This document shows positions 8,848-16,888 of a DNA stretch of 64,000 nt, piece after piece. The translations under genes were made by a program, and so were the position numbers. How positions within the stretch are numbered: position 1 is the stretch's first letter; each line of letters opens with the position of its first letter. The stretch is from positions 4,906,501 to 4,970,500 of the forward strand of contig NZ_CP115484.1 in the NCBI RefSeq assembly GCF_027627475.1. Direction: 5' to 3'. The notes beneath the pieces were generated by a model. It saw only the letters and a list, made by a program, of their open reading frames with translations. It did no database searches and was not told the origin of the DNA. This DNA is from Paenibacillus sp. SYP-B4298 (lineage in GTDB: Bacteria; Bacillota; Bacilli; Paenibacillales; Paenibacillaceae).

Positions 8848-10607
8848 TGTATTCGCTCCCTTCCCCCGGTACGCAGTCCCGAGCCTGGCCACACCTTAGG
8901 AAGCCGAATGCGAATGGTGGACCCGAAGCCCGGCGAGGAGCAGATCATAATCCCGTATGGACTGCCGAACTGGATGCGCAGCCGCTCATGAACGTTGCGC
9001 AGTCCAACCCCACTGTCCTTATATTTTTTCTCATCGGGCTGATGATTCTTCCATAGTTTCGTCAGTGTCTGCTCGTCGAAGCCCGGTCCGTTGTCGCTCA
9101 CCTCAATCATGATGCTCCCCTCCGCCTCTGCCGCACGAATGGCAATATGTCCCTTGTCCTTCATCGGCTCGATGGCATGATAGAGGGCATTCTCCACAAT
9201 GGGCTGTACAATCAGCTTCTGCGTCATATAATCCCTCAGCTCTTGCGGCAGCTCAATCTCATAATCGAATTGATCCTCAAACCGGAACTTCTGAATGTTC
9301 AAATAGTGCCGCACATGCTCCAGCTCCATGCGGAGCGGGATCAGCTCCTTGTTCTCGCTGATGCTGATACGCAGCAGCTTGCCTAGCGAGATAACCATGC
9401 GGCTAATATCCTTGTTCCCCTGCAGGACAGCCATCGAGTTAATCGACTCCAATGAGTTGTAGATAAAATGCGGATTTATCTGCGCCACCAGCGCCTGCAG
9501 CTCAGCCTCCTTCTTCATCGCCTGCTCCCGCTCCACCTGCTGCAACAGCTCGCTGATCTGCTTGCTCATCCGGTTGAAGCCCTCAACCAGCAGATTCGAT
9601 TCATCATCCACCTGATCCTGGCGCGGGATGGGGATGAAGATGCGCTGCTCCACCCGCTTCATGCCGTTGACGGCGCTAATGATGGTGCGAACCAGACGTG
9701 TCACGAAGAAACGGTCGAACAATATCGCCGATAGGAGTGAGAACACGCCCAGCAGCAGCGCCATGTTGCGGATCGACAGCGATTCGGCCTGCAGCAGCTC
9801 ATTAGGCGTAATGGCGACCAGGAACCATTGCTCGTTGTGTGAGGGCAGGAACGTGATGAGCGATTTGCTGTCTTGATACGTATCGACATAGTAGTTCTTC
9901 TCCTGCTCGTATTGGCCGGACAGGAACGGGAAATCCACCCGCTCGCCAATATGCTCGCCGGACTTGTTGAAGACGATGGAGCCCTGCTTGTTCACGAGCA
10001 GGATGTCGCCCTTATTCAATGTAGCCGCTTCCCAGAACACCTGGTCAAGCAGCTCAGGCTTAATATAGACCACCAGCTCGCCGATATTTTCCAGGGAATA
10101 GTAATCCTTGATGACCCGCGCCTGCACGAGCACCGGACGGCCGTCAACGGCCGAGCCATTCTCCCCTGGCCCCGACCAGACAGGGCGTCCCTGTGCCTCC
10201 TCCATCCGCTCGTACCATACGGCCTGCTCCAGAGCAACATCCGATGCCGAAGCATTGTATCCGTAGACCAGCTTGCCCTTCGCATACAACTGAAAGGACA
10301 GAATCATCGGGTGATTGATGAACAGGTTATTGATCTCCTGCCGCTGATCGTAGGTGAGCATGCGCTCAGGCTGCTTGAGCGACTGCTGGATGACAGGCTG
10401 AGTCATGGCGGAGCTGGAGATGGTCGTAATCTCATTGAGGGCGAACTTCAGCTTGCGATCCGTCTCCAGCAATGAGATCCAGTAGAAATCGCTCGACTTC
10501 TTCTCAATCGCACTGGAAAAATTAAAATAGCTCATCCCACCCATCGTCAAAACGGGGATGAACACGAGCAGAATGTTGGCCCATAATATTTTGCGGCGAA
10601 GCTTCAA
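8844..10607 (-). CDS. YesM-type sensor histidine kinase of the triad
   Basis: Membrane kinase of about 587 residues: membrane segment near 8-28, extracellular dCache-like region, second membrane segment near 275-300, HAMP, His_kinase domain with AQINPHFIYNSLES (His about 377), and HATPase with PIVENALYHA and DNGPGF. The start is probably TTG 10607 because GGGGAG lies eight bases upstream; an in-frame ATG further up (10655) lacks such a site. The stop overlaps the sensor gene. It lies about 170 bp downstream of the two permease genes and may be read from the transporter operon or from its own promoter. Confidence 0.92.
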   Translation of the reverse strand: MKLRRKILWANILLVFIPVLTMGGMSYFNFSSAIEKKSSDFYWISLLETDRKLKFALNEITTISSSAMTQPVIQQSLKQPERMLTYDQRQEINNLFINHPMILSFQLYAKGKLVYGYNASASDVALEQAVWYERMEEAQGRPVWSGPGENGSAVDGRPVLVQARVIKDYYSLENIGELVVYIKPELLDQVFWEAATLNKGDILLVNKQGSIVFNKSGEHIGERVDFPFLSGQYEQEKNYYVDTYQDSKSLITFLPSHNEQWFLVAITPNELLQAESLSIRNMALLLGVFSLLSAILFDRFFVTRLVRTIISAVNGMKRVEQRIFIPIPRQDQVDDESNLLVEGFNRMSKQISELLQQVEREQAMKKEAELQALVAQINPHFIYNSLESINSMAVLQGNKDISRMVISLGKLLRISISENKELIPLRMELEHVRHYLNIQKFRFEDQFDYEIELPQELRDYMTQKLIVQPIVENALYHAIEPMKDKGHIAIRAAEAEGSIMIEVSDNGPGFDEQTLTKLWKNHQPDEKKYKDSGVGLRNVHERLRIQFGSPYGIMICSSPGFGSTIRIRLPKVWPGSGLRTGGRERIQ

Positions 10608-10643
10608 GAGGTTCACTCCCCATGCTGAATAATGATGGCTGTG

Positions 10644-10683
10644 AGCGGCTGGCAATGCTCTGTATAGGAGTGCCGAAGCCGCT
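10644..10683 (-). other. Hairpin between transporter genes and kinase gene
   Basis: AGCGGCT (10644-10650) pairs with AGCCGCT (10677-10683), with further GGCA/TGCC pairing inside. It lies in the 169-bp gap between the last permease gene and the kinase gene. It has no T run, so it may act as an mRNA processing or stability element that lowers kinase expression relative to the transporter. Weak evidence. Confidence 0.3.
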
Positions 10684-10776
10684 AACGGCCATGTGCCATT
10701 GCCGGTACCATCTCGTGAGCTTAATATAGGTATTCAGCACAGGGATGTAAAATCCTGTATCCGGTCTGCAAAAGAA

Positions 10777-11631
10777 TCAGCTTTTGACGGCACCAGAGGT
10801 CAGGCCGGCAATAAACCAACGGCTGAACATCAGGAACACGATCAGCAGCGGCAGCGTTGCGGAGAAGGTCGCCGACATAATCATGCCGTAATCCAGCCCG
10901 TCGCGGTTGGTGAAAAGCTGCTGCAGCGCGATCTGGATCGTGAAATGCTCGCTTTGCTTCAGTACGACAAGCGGCCAGAAGAAATCATTCCATGTGTTCA
11001 TGAAGGTAAAGATGCCGAGCGTCGCCATCGCCGGCTTAATAACCGGAATGACGATGTTCCAGAAGATGCGGAAATGGCCGCAGCCGTCCATCCGTCCTGC
11101 CTCCAGCAACTCCGAATGCACCGAGGTGCTGATATACTGCCGCATCCAGAAGATACCGAAGGCATTGACCATCGCCGGCACGATCAGTGCCTTGAAGGAG
11201 TCGATCCATTGCAGCTTGGCCATAATGACGTAGGTCGGCAGCACGCTCAACTGCTGCGGCACGAACAAGGTTCCGATGACCAGCGCAAACAATATATTTT
11301 TGTAGGGAAAGTCGTATTTCGCAAAGGCATAGCCTGCCAGTGTACAGAAGAAGATGACGGATAGCGTCACCATCGAAGAGACGAACAGAGAGTTGCCAAG
11401 TGCCGCAAAAAACTCTGACCGCTCCAGTACACGCTCGAAATTGAGAAAGAACTGATCGCTAGGCGTCAGCAGCGGCGGAACATGAAACACACCGCTCCGG
11501 TCATTGGTCGCGATGACGAACATCCAGTAAAACGGGAAGACAGAGATCGCCGCTCCAATTGTCAGAAGAATATGATATGCCCAGCGTCCCGCCCGGCCAT
11601 TGCCTGCTCCTTGTATAGGTGCTGTCTTCAT
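10777..11631 (-). CDS. Carbohydrate ABC transporter permease, AraQ/MalG type
   Basis: Inner-membrane permease of 284 residues with six predicted helices and the family 1 EAA loop (LLEAGRMDGCGHFRIFWNIV, residues about 183-202) that contacts the ATPase. The ATG at 11631 overlaps the stop of the partner permease. Typical C-terminus with FMFSRWFIAGLTSGAVKS. No ATPase gene is present in the operon, so a shared MsmX-type ATPase elsewhere is implied. The transported sugar or oligosaccharide is unknown. Confidence 0.93.
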   Translation of the reverse strand: MKTAPIQGAGNGRAGRWAYHILLTIGAAISVFPFYWMFVIATNDRSGVFHVPPLLTPSDQFFLNFERVLERSEFFAALGNSLFVSSMVTLSVIFFCTLAGYAFAKYDFPYKNILFALVIGTLFVPQQLSVLPTYVIMAKLQWIDSFKALIVPAMVNAFGIFWMRQYISTSVHSELLEAGRMDGCGHFRIFWNIVIPVIKPAMATLGIFTFMNTWNDFFWPLVVLKQSEHFTIQIALQQLFTNRDGLDYGMIMSATFSATLPLLIVFLMFSRWFIAGLTSGAVKS

Positions 11632-12581
11632 GCTTTTTTACCTCCTGTATCTCCACCCATTCGGTTCGACACCCACATATTCAGCACCGAGAAGATGATG
11701 GTAATGATGAACAACAGCACCGCCGCGGCAGCCGCTGTACCGAAGAAGGAGTTGCGGAAGGCTTCGCTGTACAGATAGATCACCATCGTGATGCCTTCCT
11801 CACGTGTCGAGCCTGTTCCTGTCTGCCCAAGAAAGACATAGGGTTCGGTGAAGAGCTGCAGGCTGCCGATCGTCGACAGCAGCACAGTGAAGATAATGAA
11901 CGGCTTGAGCAGCGGCAATGTAATGTAGCCAAGCTGCTGCGAACGGCTCGCGCCATCCATGCGCGCCGCCTCATACAGATCCTGCGAGATGCTCTGCAGG
12001 CCCGACAGATAAATGATCGTATTGTAGCCGGTCCAGCGCCACATGATCATCGTCGCAATGGCGATCTTAACGCCCCACCAGCCCGAGTTCCACGGAACAC
12101 CCTCAAGCCCCAGGATGCCGAGCAGCCAGTTCGCCATTCCGTTGTTGCCGAAGAAGGTGCTGAATAGCAGTGTGACGGCAACGATGGATGTAATATTAGG
12201 CATAAAGTACAAGATACGAAACCCCTTCTTGAAGCGGGTTAGCGTCGAATTGAGCATAACAGCCAGCAGCAGCGCCACGATTAACTGCGGCACAGTGCCC
12301 ATCAGGCTGATGACCATCGTATTCATGAAGGAGATCCAGAAGGTCGGGTCGCTGGTGACCAGATCATAGTTTTTCATACCGACATACTTCATCGGCCCCA
12401 GAGCATCCCACTTGAAGAAGGACAGATAGATCGTGAACAGAATCGGATAGAGACCGAAGATGGCAAATAGTAAGAAGAAGGGAGAAATGAATAAATAGGC
12501 CGTGATGTTGCTGCGCCTGCGCTCTGTCAGCACAGGTCTTGACAGTCGCACCGGAGCCTCGGCTGGTATAGGCTTGGGCAT
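11628..12581 (-). CDS. Carbohydrate ABC transporter permease, AraP/MalF/UgpA type
   Basis: Inner-membrane permease of 317 residues. The start is ATG 12581 with GGAGGT six bases upstream; the longer reading frame to 12650 has no such site. A cytoplasmic Pro-rich N-terminus is followed by a first helix (FLFAIFGLYPILFTIYLSFF). The EAA loop is YEAARMDGASRSQQLGYITL. The stop overlaps the AraQ-type partner by ATGA. It lies 278 bp downstream of the binding-protein gene, a gap that holds a strong hairpin. Confidence 0.93.
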   Translation of the reverse strand: MPKPIPAEAPVRLSRPVLTERRRSNITAYLFISPFFLLFAIFGLYPILFTIYLSFFKWDALGPMKYVGMKNYDLVTSDPTFWISFMNTMVISLMGTVPQLIVALLLAVMLNSTLTRFKKGFRILYFMPNITSIVAVTLLFSTFFGNNGMANWLLGILGLEGVPWNSGWWGVKIAIATMIMWRWTGYNTIIYLSGLQSISQDLYEAARMDGASRSQQLGYITLPLLKPFIIFTVLLSTIGSLQLFTEPYVFLGQTGTGSTREEGITMVIYLYSEAFRNSFFGTAAAAAVLLFIITIIFSVLNMWVSNRMGGDTGGKKA

Positions 12582-12668
12582 TGTCGCACCTCCACAAGCG
12601 CCAACGCTGCGGCCGCCCCGTGGACGGTGAAGCAGCGTTCCGCTACTCAAGTAGTGTTGAGATAAATA

Positions 12669-12704
12669 CTTCTAATTCGCAAGGAGCTCCCTGCGAATTA
12701 GAAG
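12669..12704 (-). other. Perfect 13-bp intra-operon hairpin after the binding-protein gene
   Basis: CTTCTAATTCGCA (12669-12681) and its exact complement (12692-12704) enclose a ten-base loop that contains GGAGCTCC. It lies between the binding-protein stop (12860) and the first permease start (12581). There is no T run. Such hairpins commonly stabilise binding-protein mRNA or attenuate read-through so that binding protein exceeds permease; that role is inferred. The rest of the 278-bp gap shows no gene. Confidence 0.55.
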
Positions 12705-12859
12705 GTGTATGGTTGCCGGCAATCTCGCCGGCATATGGCGTCATCCGGGGCAGACTGCTGCTGGCAGCCTGCCACCGTCTGGTGAGCGCTAGCCGGGCTA
12801 AGCCTGAGCGAAGCCCGGGAGAGCCCGGCTGGTATAGCAACCCGGGCTCCTGTTACGCT

Positions 12860-14212
12860 TTAGCTGCGCTCTGCCAGCTTCTTCGCTTTCTCGACAGCCG
12901 CTTTCCATTCCGCTTCCGGATCTGCTTTTTTCTCCATGACATTCTGCAGGGCATCCTTGAAGTACGTATCGGTCTGGTCGTGCAGCGGGCCGTAGTAGAC
13001 CGGCTTGACGCGGTTAGCTGCCTTGCCGAACTCGACCGCTGTTGCCTGACCGCCGAAGAATTCATCCTGGAAGCCAGTGAACGCCTCATCCGTGTACAGC
13101 TCTGGGATCGAAGGCATCAAGCCTTTGGTCTTGAACGATACCAGTTGATTCTCCTTGCCTGTAACCCACTTGATGAACTCGAATGCTTCCTTCGGATGCT
13201 TGCCTTCCTTCGGCAGCGTCAGGAATGCGCCACCCCAGTTACCAGAACCTTCTGGAAGCTGGGCAATTTTCCATTTGCCCGATGAATCCGGGCCGTTGCC
13301 CTTAATGTTGCCTGCCATCCAAGCTGGTCCAAGCATGACGCCGAAGGAGCCGTCATTTGTCGCTTGACCCCACTCTGGAGACCATAGCGCCCAGTTGCCG
13401 ATCCAGCCTTCCTGGATACCTTTGACCGTAAAGTCATAGGCCTTGCGGACTTGAGGATTGGTGTCTCCGATGAAGGAGCCATCTTCCTTACTGAAATAGA
13501 TGACATCAGTGGCCTGATCACGCAGCGCGTTGAAGGTCAGATCCTTCAGATCAGCAAACGGCTTGCCTGTCTTCTCCTTGAACGCCTTACCGACCGCAGC
13601 GAATTTGTCCCACGTATCGATCGCAGCGCTGAACTCATCTGGATCAACCGGCAGGCCCGCTTGCTCAATCTGATCCACACGGTAATAGGCAACTGTCGGG
13701 CCAATGTCAGTCGGCAGGCCAATCTGGAAGCTGCCATCGATCGAGGACGCTTGTTTCCACTTCCAGTCCAGGTATTGGCTCTGCAGATCCTGAGCGCCCA
13801 GCTCATTCAGGTTGTGGAATTTATCCTCAGCCGTAATGAAGCGCTCCATGAAGCCGATCTCCAGCATGAAGATGTCTGGTGCGCCGGAGTTGGCAGACAG
13901 CGCTGTCGTCAGATTGTTATGATGCGCCGTCTGGTCGCCCGTGGTTTGGTACTTGATCTGCACGTTTGGATGAGTTGCATTCCACTCCTTCACGAGATCC
14001 TCGTACCCCGGAGTGCCGAGAATCCAGAAGGACAGCTCGATCTTCTCGTCGCTCCCCTTGCTGCCCGTGTCATCTGTCTTCGGTGTATTGGTGTCTCCGT
14101 TAGCAGGAGGTGTATTGGTGCCTCCGCCTCCGCTGCCGCTGCTGCATGCGGCGAGACCAAAGATTAACGTCAGGCTCAGCAGCATGACTAGCCATGGTTT
14201 CTTTGTTTGCAT
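12860..14212 (-). CDS. Sugar ABC transporter substrate-binding lipoprotein
   Basis: Family 1 solute-binding lipoprotein of 450 residues. Signal peptide with lipobox LAAC (Cys near residue 23), then a Gly/Ser/Thr/Asn linker and the binding fold (LSFWILGTPGYEDLVKEWN; QWGGAFLTLP-like region in the C-lobe). The start is ATG 14212 with AAGGGG nine bases upstream; a longer frame to 14278 has no ribosome site. First gene of the operon of binding protein, two permeases, kinase, sensor and regulator. A cre site lies 24 bp before the start, pointing to carbon catabolite repression. Confidence 0.93.
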   Translation of the reverse strand: MQTKKPWLVMLLSLTLIFGLAACSSGSGGGGTNTPPANGDTNTPKTDDTGSKGSDEKIELSFWILGTPGYEDLVKEWNATHPNVQIKYQTTGDQTAHHNNLTTALSANSGAPDIFMLEIGFMERFITAEDKFHNLNELGAQDLQSQYLDWKWKQASSIDGSFQIGLPTDIGPTVAYYRVDQIEQAGLPVDPDEFSAAIDTWDKFAAVGKAFKEKTGKPFADLKDLTFNALRDQATDVIYFSKEDGSFIGDTNPQVRKAYDFTVKGIQEGWIGNWALWSPEWGQATNDGSFGVMLGPAWMAGNIKGNGPDSSGKWKIAQLPEGSGNWGGAFLTLPKEGKHPKEAFEFIKWVTGKENQLVSFKTKGLMPSIPELYTDEAFTGFQDEFFGGQATAVEFGKAANRVKPVYYGPLHDQTDTYFKDALQNVMEKKADPEAEWKAAVEKAKKLAERS

Positions 14213-14235
14213 GAATCGTAACCCCTTTTCCGATA

Positions 14236-14249
14236 TGATTTCGCTTTCA
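14236..14249 (-). promoter_or_regulatory. CcpA cre site before the sugar transporter operon
   Basis: On the minus strand the 14 bases read TGAAAGCGAAATCA, matching the relaxed cre consensus TGNAANCGNWWNCA at every defined position. It lies 24 bp upstream of the binding-protein start, where bound CcpA would block transcription. No clear -35/-10 pair could be assigned to this operon. Confidence 0.65.
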
Positions 14250-14453
14250 GTTACCACTTTAAAGGAAATCGACCGCAATGATGAGGAGGCAATATTACGA
14301 ATTATGGTGGAAATTATTACGGTAGGAAATGGAATTCATGGATTAGAACTGAAATCATAGCGTGATTGTCTACCATGATACGCGTTAACGACGTTGTTGA
14401 AATATTAACTGTCATGTATATTATTTATATGAACCTTAATGTTGGAGGGTCGT

Positions 14454-15389
14454 ATGAAAATTGATATTTCCCAGCACTCGCTCCCTGTCTATGAGGCACT
14501 GGCAAGCAATGTACGGATCGAGATGATTCGGCTGCTCACTCATAAGCAGATGAACATCAAGGAGCTTGCCGATGCGCTCAAGCTGAGCAGCGCGATCATG
14601 ACGATGCACGTGAAGAAGCTGGAACGGGCGGGCATCATCAAAACCTCTATGCGGCCGGGCAAGGGAGCGGCACGCAAGGTATGCACCCTCGTCACCGATT
14701 ATATCGAGATTATATTCCCGCCCAAGCTGGAGACGCTGCCGCGCGAATGCCATGTCACGGAGGTTTCTGTCGGCCATTATACCGACTTCGAGGTCGTGCC
14801 GACCTGCGGCCTGGCAACTACGGTCAAGGTCATCGGCATCTTCGATGAGCCGCGCTGCTTCCTGGAGCCCGAACGCTTCAATGCCAAAATATTATGGCTG
14901 GGACAAGGGTATATCGAATACAAAATACCGAACTATCTGACACGCAATGAGGAGCCGCAGGAATTGGAGATTACGATGGAGATTTCATCGGAGGCGCCGT
15001 TTGCCAATGATAATTGGCCATCGGATATTACTTTTTTTCTCAATGGCATCCGGCTCGGCACCTGGACAAGCCCTGGCGACTTTGGAGGGGGCAACCGCGG
15101 GCGCTACACGCCCGATTGGTGGTGGGGAGAGATTAACCAGTATGGGTTGCTGAAGATGCTCAAGATTAACCATGAAGGCACCTTCATCGATGGACAGCGG
15201 ATCTCGGATGTGACGCTCGGTCAGCTCCAGATTGAGAACAAGCAATGGACGTTCCGGCTGGGCGTGCTGAAGGATGCGGAAAACGTCGGCGGGCTGACGA
15301 TCTTCGGCTCCGGCTTCGGCAACTATAATCAGGATATAGTGTTCAAGCTCTATTATGAGAAGCGGCAAAGTGGCGAGGAAGAGGCGTGA
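14454..15389 (+). CDS. ArsR-type winged-helix regulator with large C-terminal domain
   Basis: Transcription regulator of 311 residues, divergent from the sugar transporter operon. Residues 5-85 form an ArsR-like wHTH (RIEMIRLLTHKQMNIKELAD, then LKLSSAIMTMHVKKLERAGI). The remaining 220 residues are unlike small ArsR repressors: Trp- and Gly-rich, mainly beta-strand in appearance, possibly binding a carbohydrate. The start is ATG 14454 just after GGAGGG (14444-14449); the in-frame ATG at 14439 has no site. Its location between two sugar-uptake clusters makes it a candidate local regulator. Its own leader carries AATATTAAC (14401-14409), also present in the arabinan promoter at 22022-22030. Targets are inference. 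Confidence 0.82.
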   Translation: MKIDISQHSLPVYEALASNVRIEMIRLLTHKQMNIKELADALKLSSAIMTMHVKKLERAGIIKTSMRPGKGAARKVCTLVTDYIEIIFPPKLETLPRECHVTEVSVGHYTDFEVVPTCGLATTVKVIGIFDEPRCFLEPERFNAKILWLGQGYIEYKIPNYLTRNEEPQELEITMEISSEAPFANDNWPSDITFFLNGIRLGTWTSPGDFGGGNRGRYTPDWWWGEINQYGLLKMLKINHEGTFIDGQRISDVTLGQLQIENKQWTFRLGVLKDAENVGGLTIFGSGFGNYNQDIVFKLYYEKRQSGEEEA

Positions 15390-15511
15390 GGGATGTAACA
15401 GGGGCAGGCAGGGCAGTGGGCAGTACAGTGCTTTGTCTTGTCTGCCCTGTCAAGCCTTAGCCAAAACATTTCATTCTAATGCCCCTGTATAGGACACCCC
15501 GGTTTATTCCT

Positions 15512-16210
15512 TTAACCTTCAATCTTAGTTACAACTTCAGATTTGATCTGTTCCAAAACAACGTCGAATTTCAATCCACTAATTCGGTCATCAATATGAA
15601 GCGGTTCAGCAATAAATAGCATACTATCCCCATTGTTAGCTTTAATTGTTTTGTTCAGATCAGCCATGTTATACATCAACTGAACACTTCGATCTGCTTC
15701 AATCTCGATTTGGAATGGGGCAGAGGATGGGGAATAAATATCTGTTCCTGGAACTTTCTTTAGGAACAAGACATATTGTTTATTGGGGTCAGGCTCCAAG
15801 TAATGGGGCTCATCTATGTCCGCTTGAAATGCAATTTCATGAACGGTCGCTGTGTGCCGGGAGAAATGGGGAATATATACTTCGATTGCGGCAGGGGTTG
15901 AACCTAGAAGATTGTCTTCAACTACGAATCGGTAGGTGTTTCCTTCTGAATAGTAAGTCCCACTTTCGTTTGTGTTTCTAACCGTTTGAATCTGGTCTTC
16001 ATAGTGTCCACTAACAACAAAGTCTGAAATTCCGACAAGTCCCTTCAAATCCCCAAAGGTAGCACGGTCAGCAGTGATTGTAGTGGAGTAGTGCTGGGAG
16101 ACATTCTGCCCCGAATTCATTTCTGAATTATAGTAGAAGAGTAGTAGGATAGCTACACAAAGGATGCCAACGGCCATAATCCCTTTTTTGTTTTTCAACT
16201 GTGTTACCAT
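15512..16210 (-). CDS. Membrane-anchored or secreted protein of unknown function
   Basis: No family recognised. The 232-residue product has a short basic N-terminus, one hydrophobic segment (about residues 12-27) and an extracellular remainder rich in beta-forming residues, with YRFVVEDNLLG and QYVLFLKKVPG. The start ATG 16210 lies behind an AAGGGGGAAAGG stretch. It begins 13 bp after the stop of the matrixin-like protease gene, so the two are probably co-transcribed and may act together at the cell surface, for instance as a substrate, inhibitor or chaperone of the protease. That link is inference from position only. Confidence 0.7.
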   Translation of the reverse strand: MVTQLKNKKGIMAVGILCVAILLLFYYNSEMNSGQNVSQHYSTTITADRATFGDLKGLVGISDFVVSGHYEDQIQTVRNTNESGTYYSEGNTYRFVVEDNLLGSTPAAIEVYIPHFSRHTATVHEIAFQADIDEPHYLEPDPNKQYVLFLKKVPGTDIYSPSSAPFQIEIEADRSVQLMYNMADLNKTIKANNGDSMLFIAEPLHIDDRISGLKFDVVLEQIKSEVVTKIEG

Positions 16211-16223
16211 TACCTTTCCCCCT

Positions 16224-16796
16224 TCAGAATGGGTAGATTGCATTGACGCCATTAATATCATCAGACTTCGGGGTATAGATGGAAGTCCGATCCCGATTGG
16301 AACTCATGAGATAGGCAATAACGACAACGGAAGTATGGTCAAGCCCTAACCCATGACCCAATTCGTGCCCGGCGGTGCTCCTCCTTACCGTAGCATTTGT
16401 ATCGATGTTGTTGTTAAAAGCATTTAATCTAGCCTGGATGCTTATAAATTTGTTATTACTATTAAATGAGTAATTGCATCTGCCATAAAGGGACTGATCA
16501 TAGTCGCCAAACGTCCCCACTACATTTGGAGACAACGTATTGGAAGGAGAAAGATTGAATTTGATTTTGGACTGGGCAGCATTCCAGTCTGCAACAGCGG
16601 TATCAAAGGCGGTGTTATATTTGGTTTTACCGGATATTTCGTAGCGTAGCTTCACCTCAGCCGCTACCCCAATACTTTTTGGCCAACTGATCCCAAGGGT
16701 GTTGTACGCGGTTACCGTATCAAACGGAATGGATGACAACAATGTTGCAGCAAGGATGGTAAAAAATAACACCTTTTTCTTTAATACCAATCTCAT
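16224..16796 (-). CDS. Secreted matrixin-like zinc metalloprotease
   Basis: Small secreted protease of 190 residues. A signal peptide covers about residues 1-30 (basic start, then FFTILAATLLSSI, ending TVTA). The metzincin zinc motif is HELGHGLGLDH: His144, Glu145, His148 and His154. A Met-turn YLMSS follows at Met164, as in metzincins. No pro-domain cysteine switch is visible. The start ATG 16796 follows GGAGGGG by five bases. It lies upstream of, and close to, the unknown anchored protein gene. Substrate unknown; family assignment is firm from the motif and Met-turn. Confidence 0.88.
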   Translation of the reverse strand: MRLVLKKKVLFFTILAATLLSSIPFDTVTAYNTLGISWPKSIGVAAEVKLRYEISGKTKYNTAFDTAVADWNAAQSKIKFNLSPSNTLSPNVVGTFGDYDQSLYGRCNYSFNSNNKFISIQARLNAFNNNIDTNATVRRSTAGHELGHGLGLDHTSVVVIAYLMSSNRDRTSIYTPKSDDINGVNAIYPF

Positions 16797-16888
16797 CTTT
16801 TCCCCTCCCATTTTAGTCTATTAGTAGATTAACAATAAAAGTAATTTTTGTAAATAAATTATTTATTACACCAGTACGAACGCCCTAT

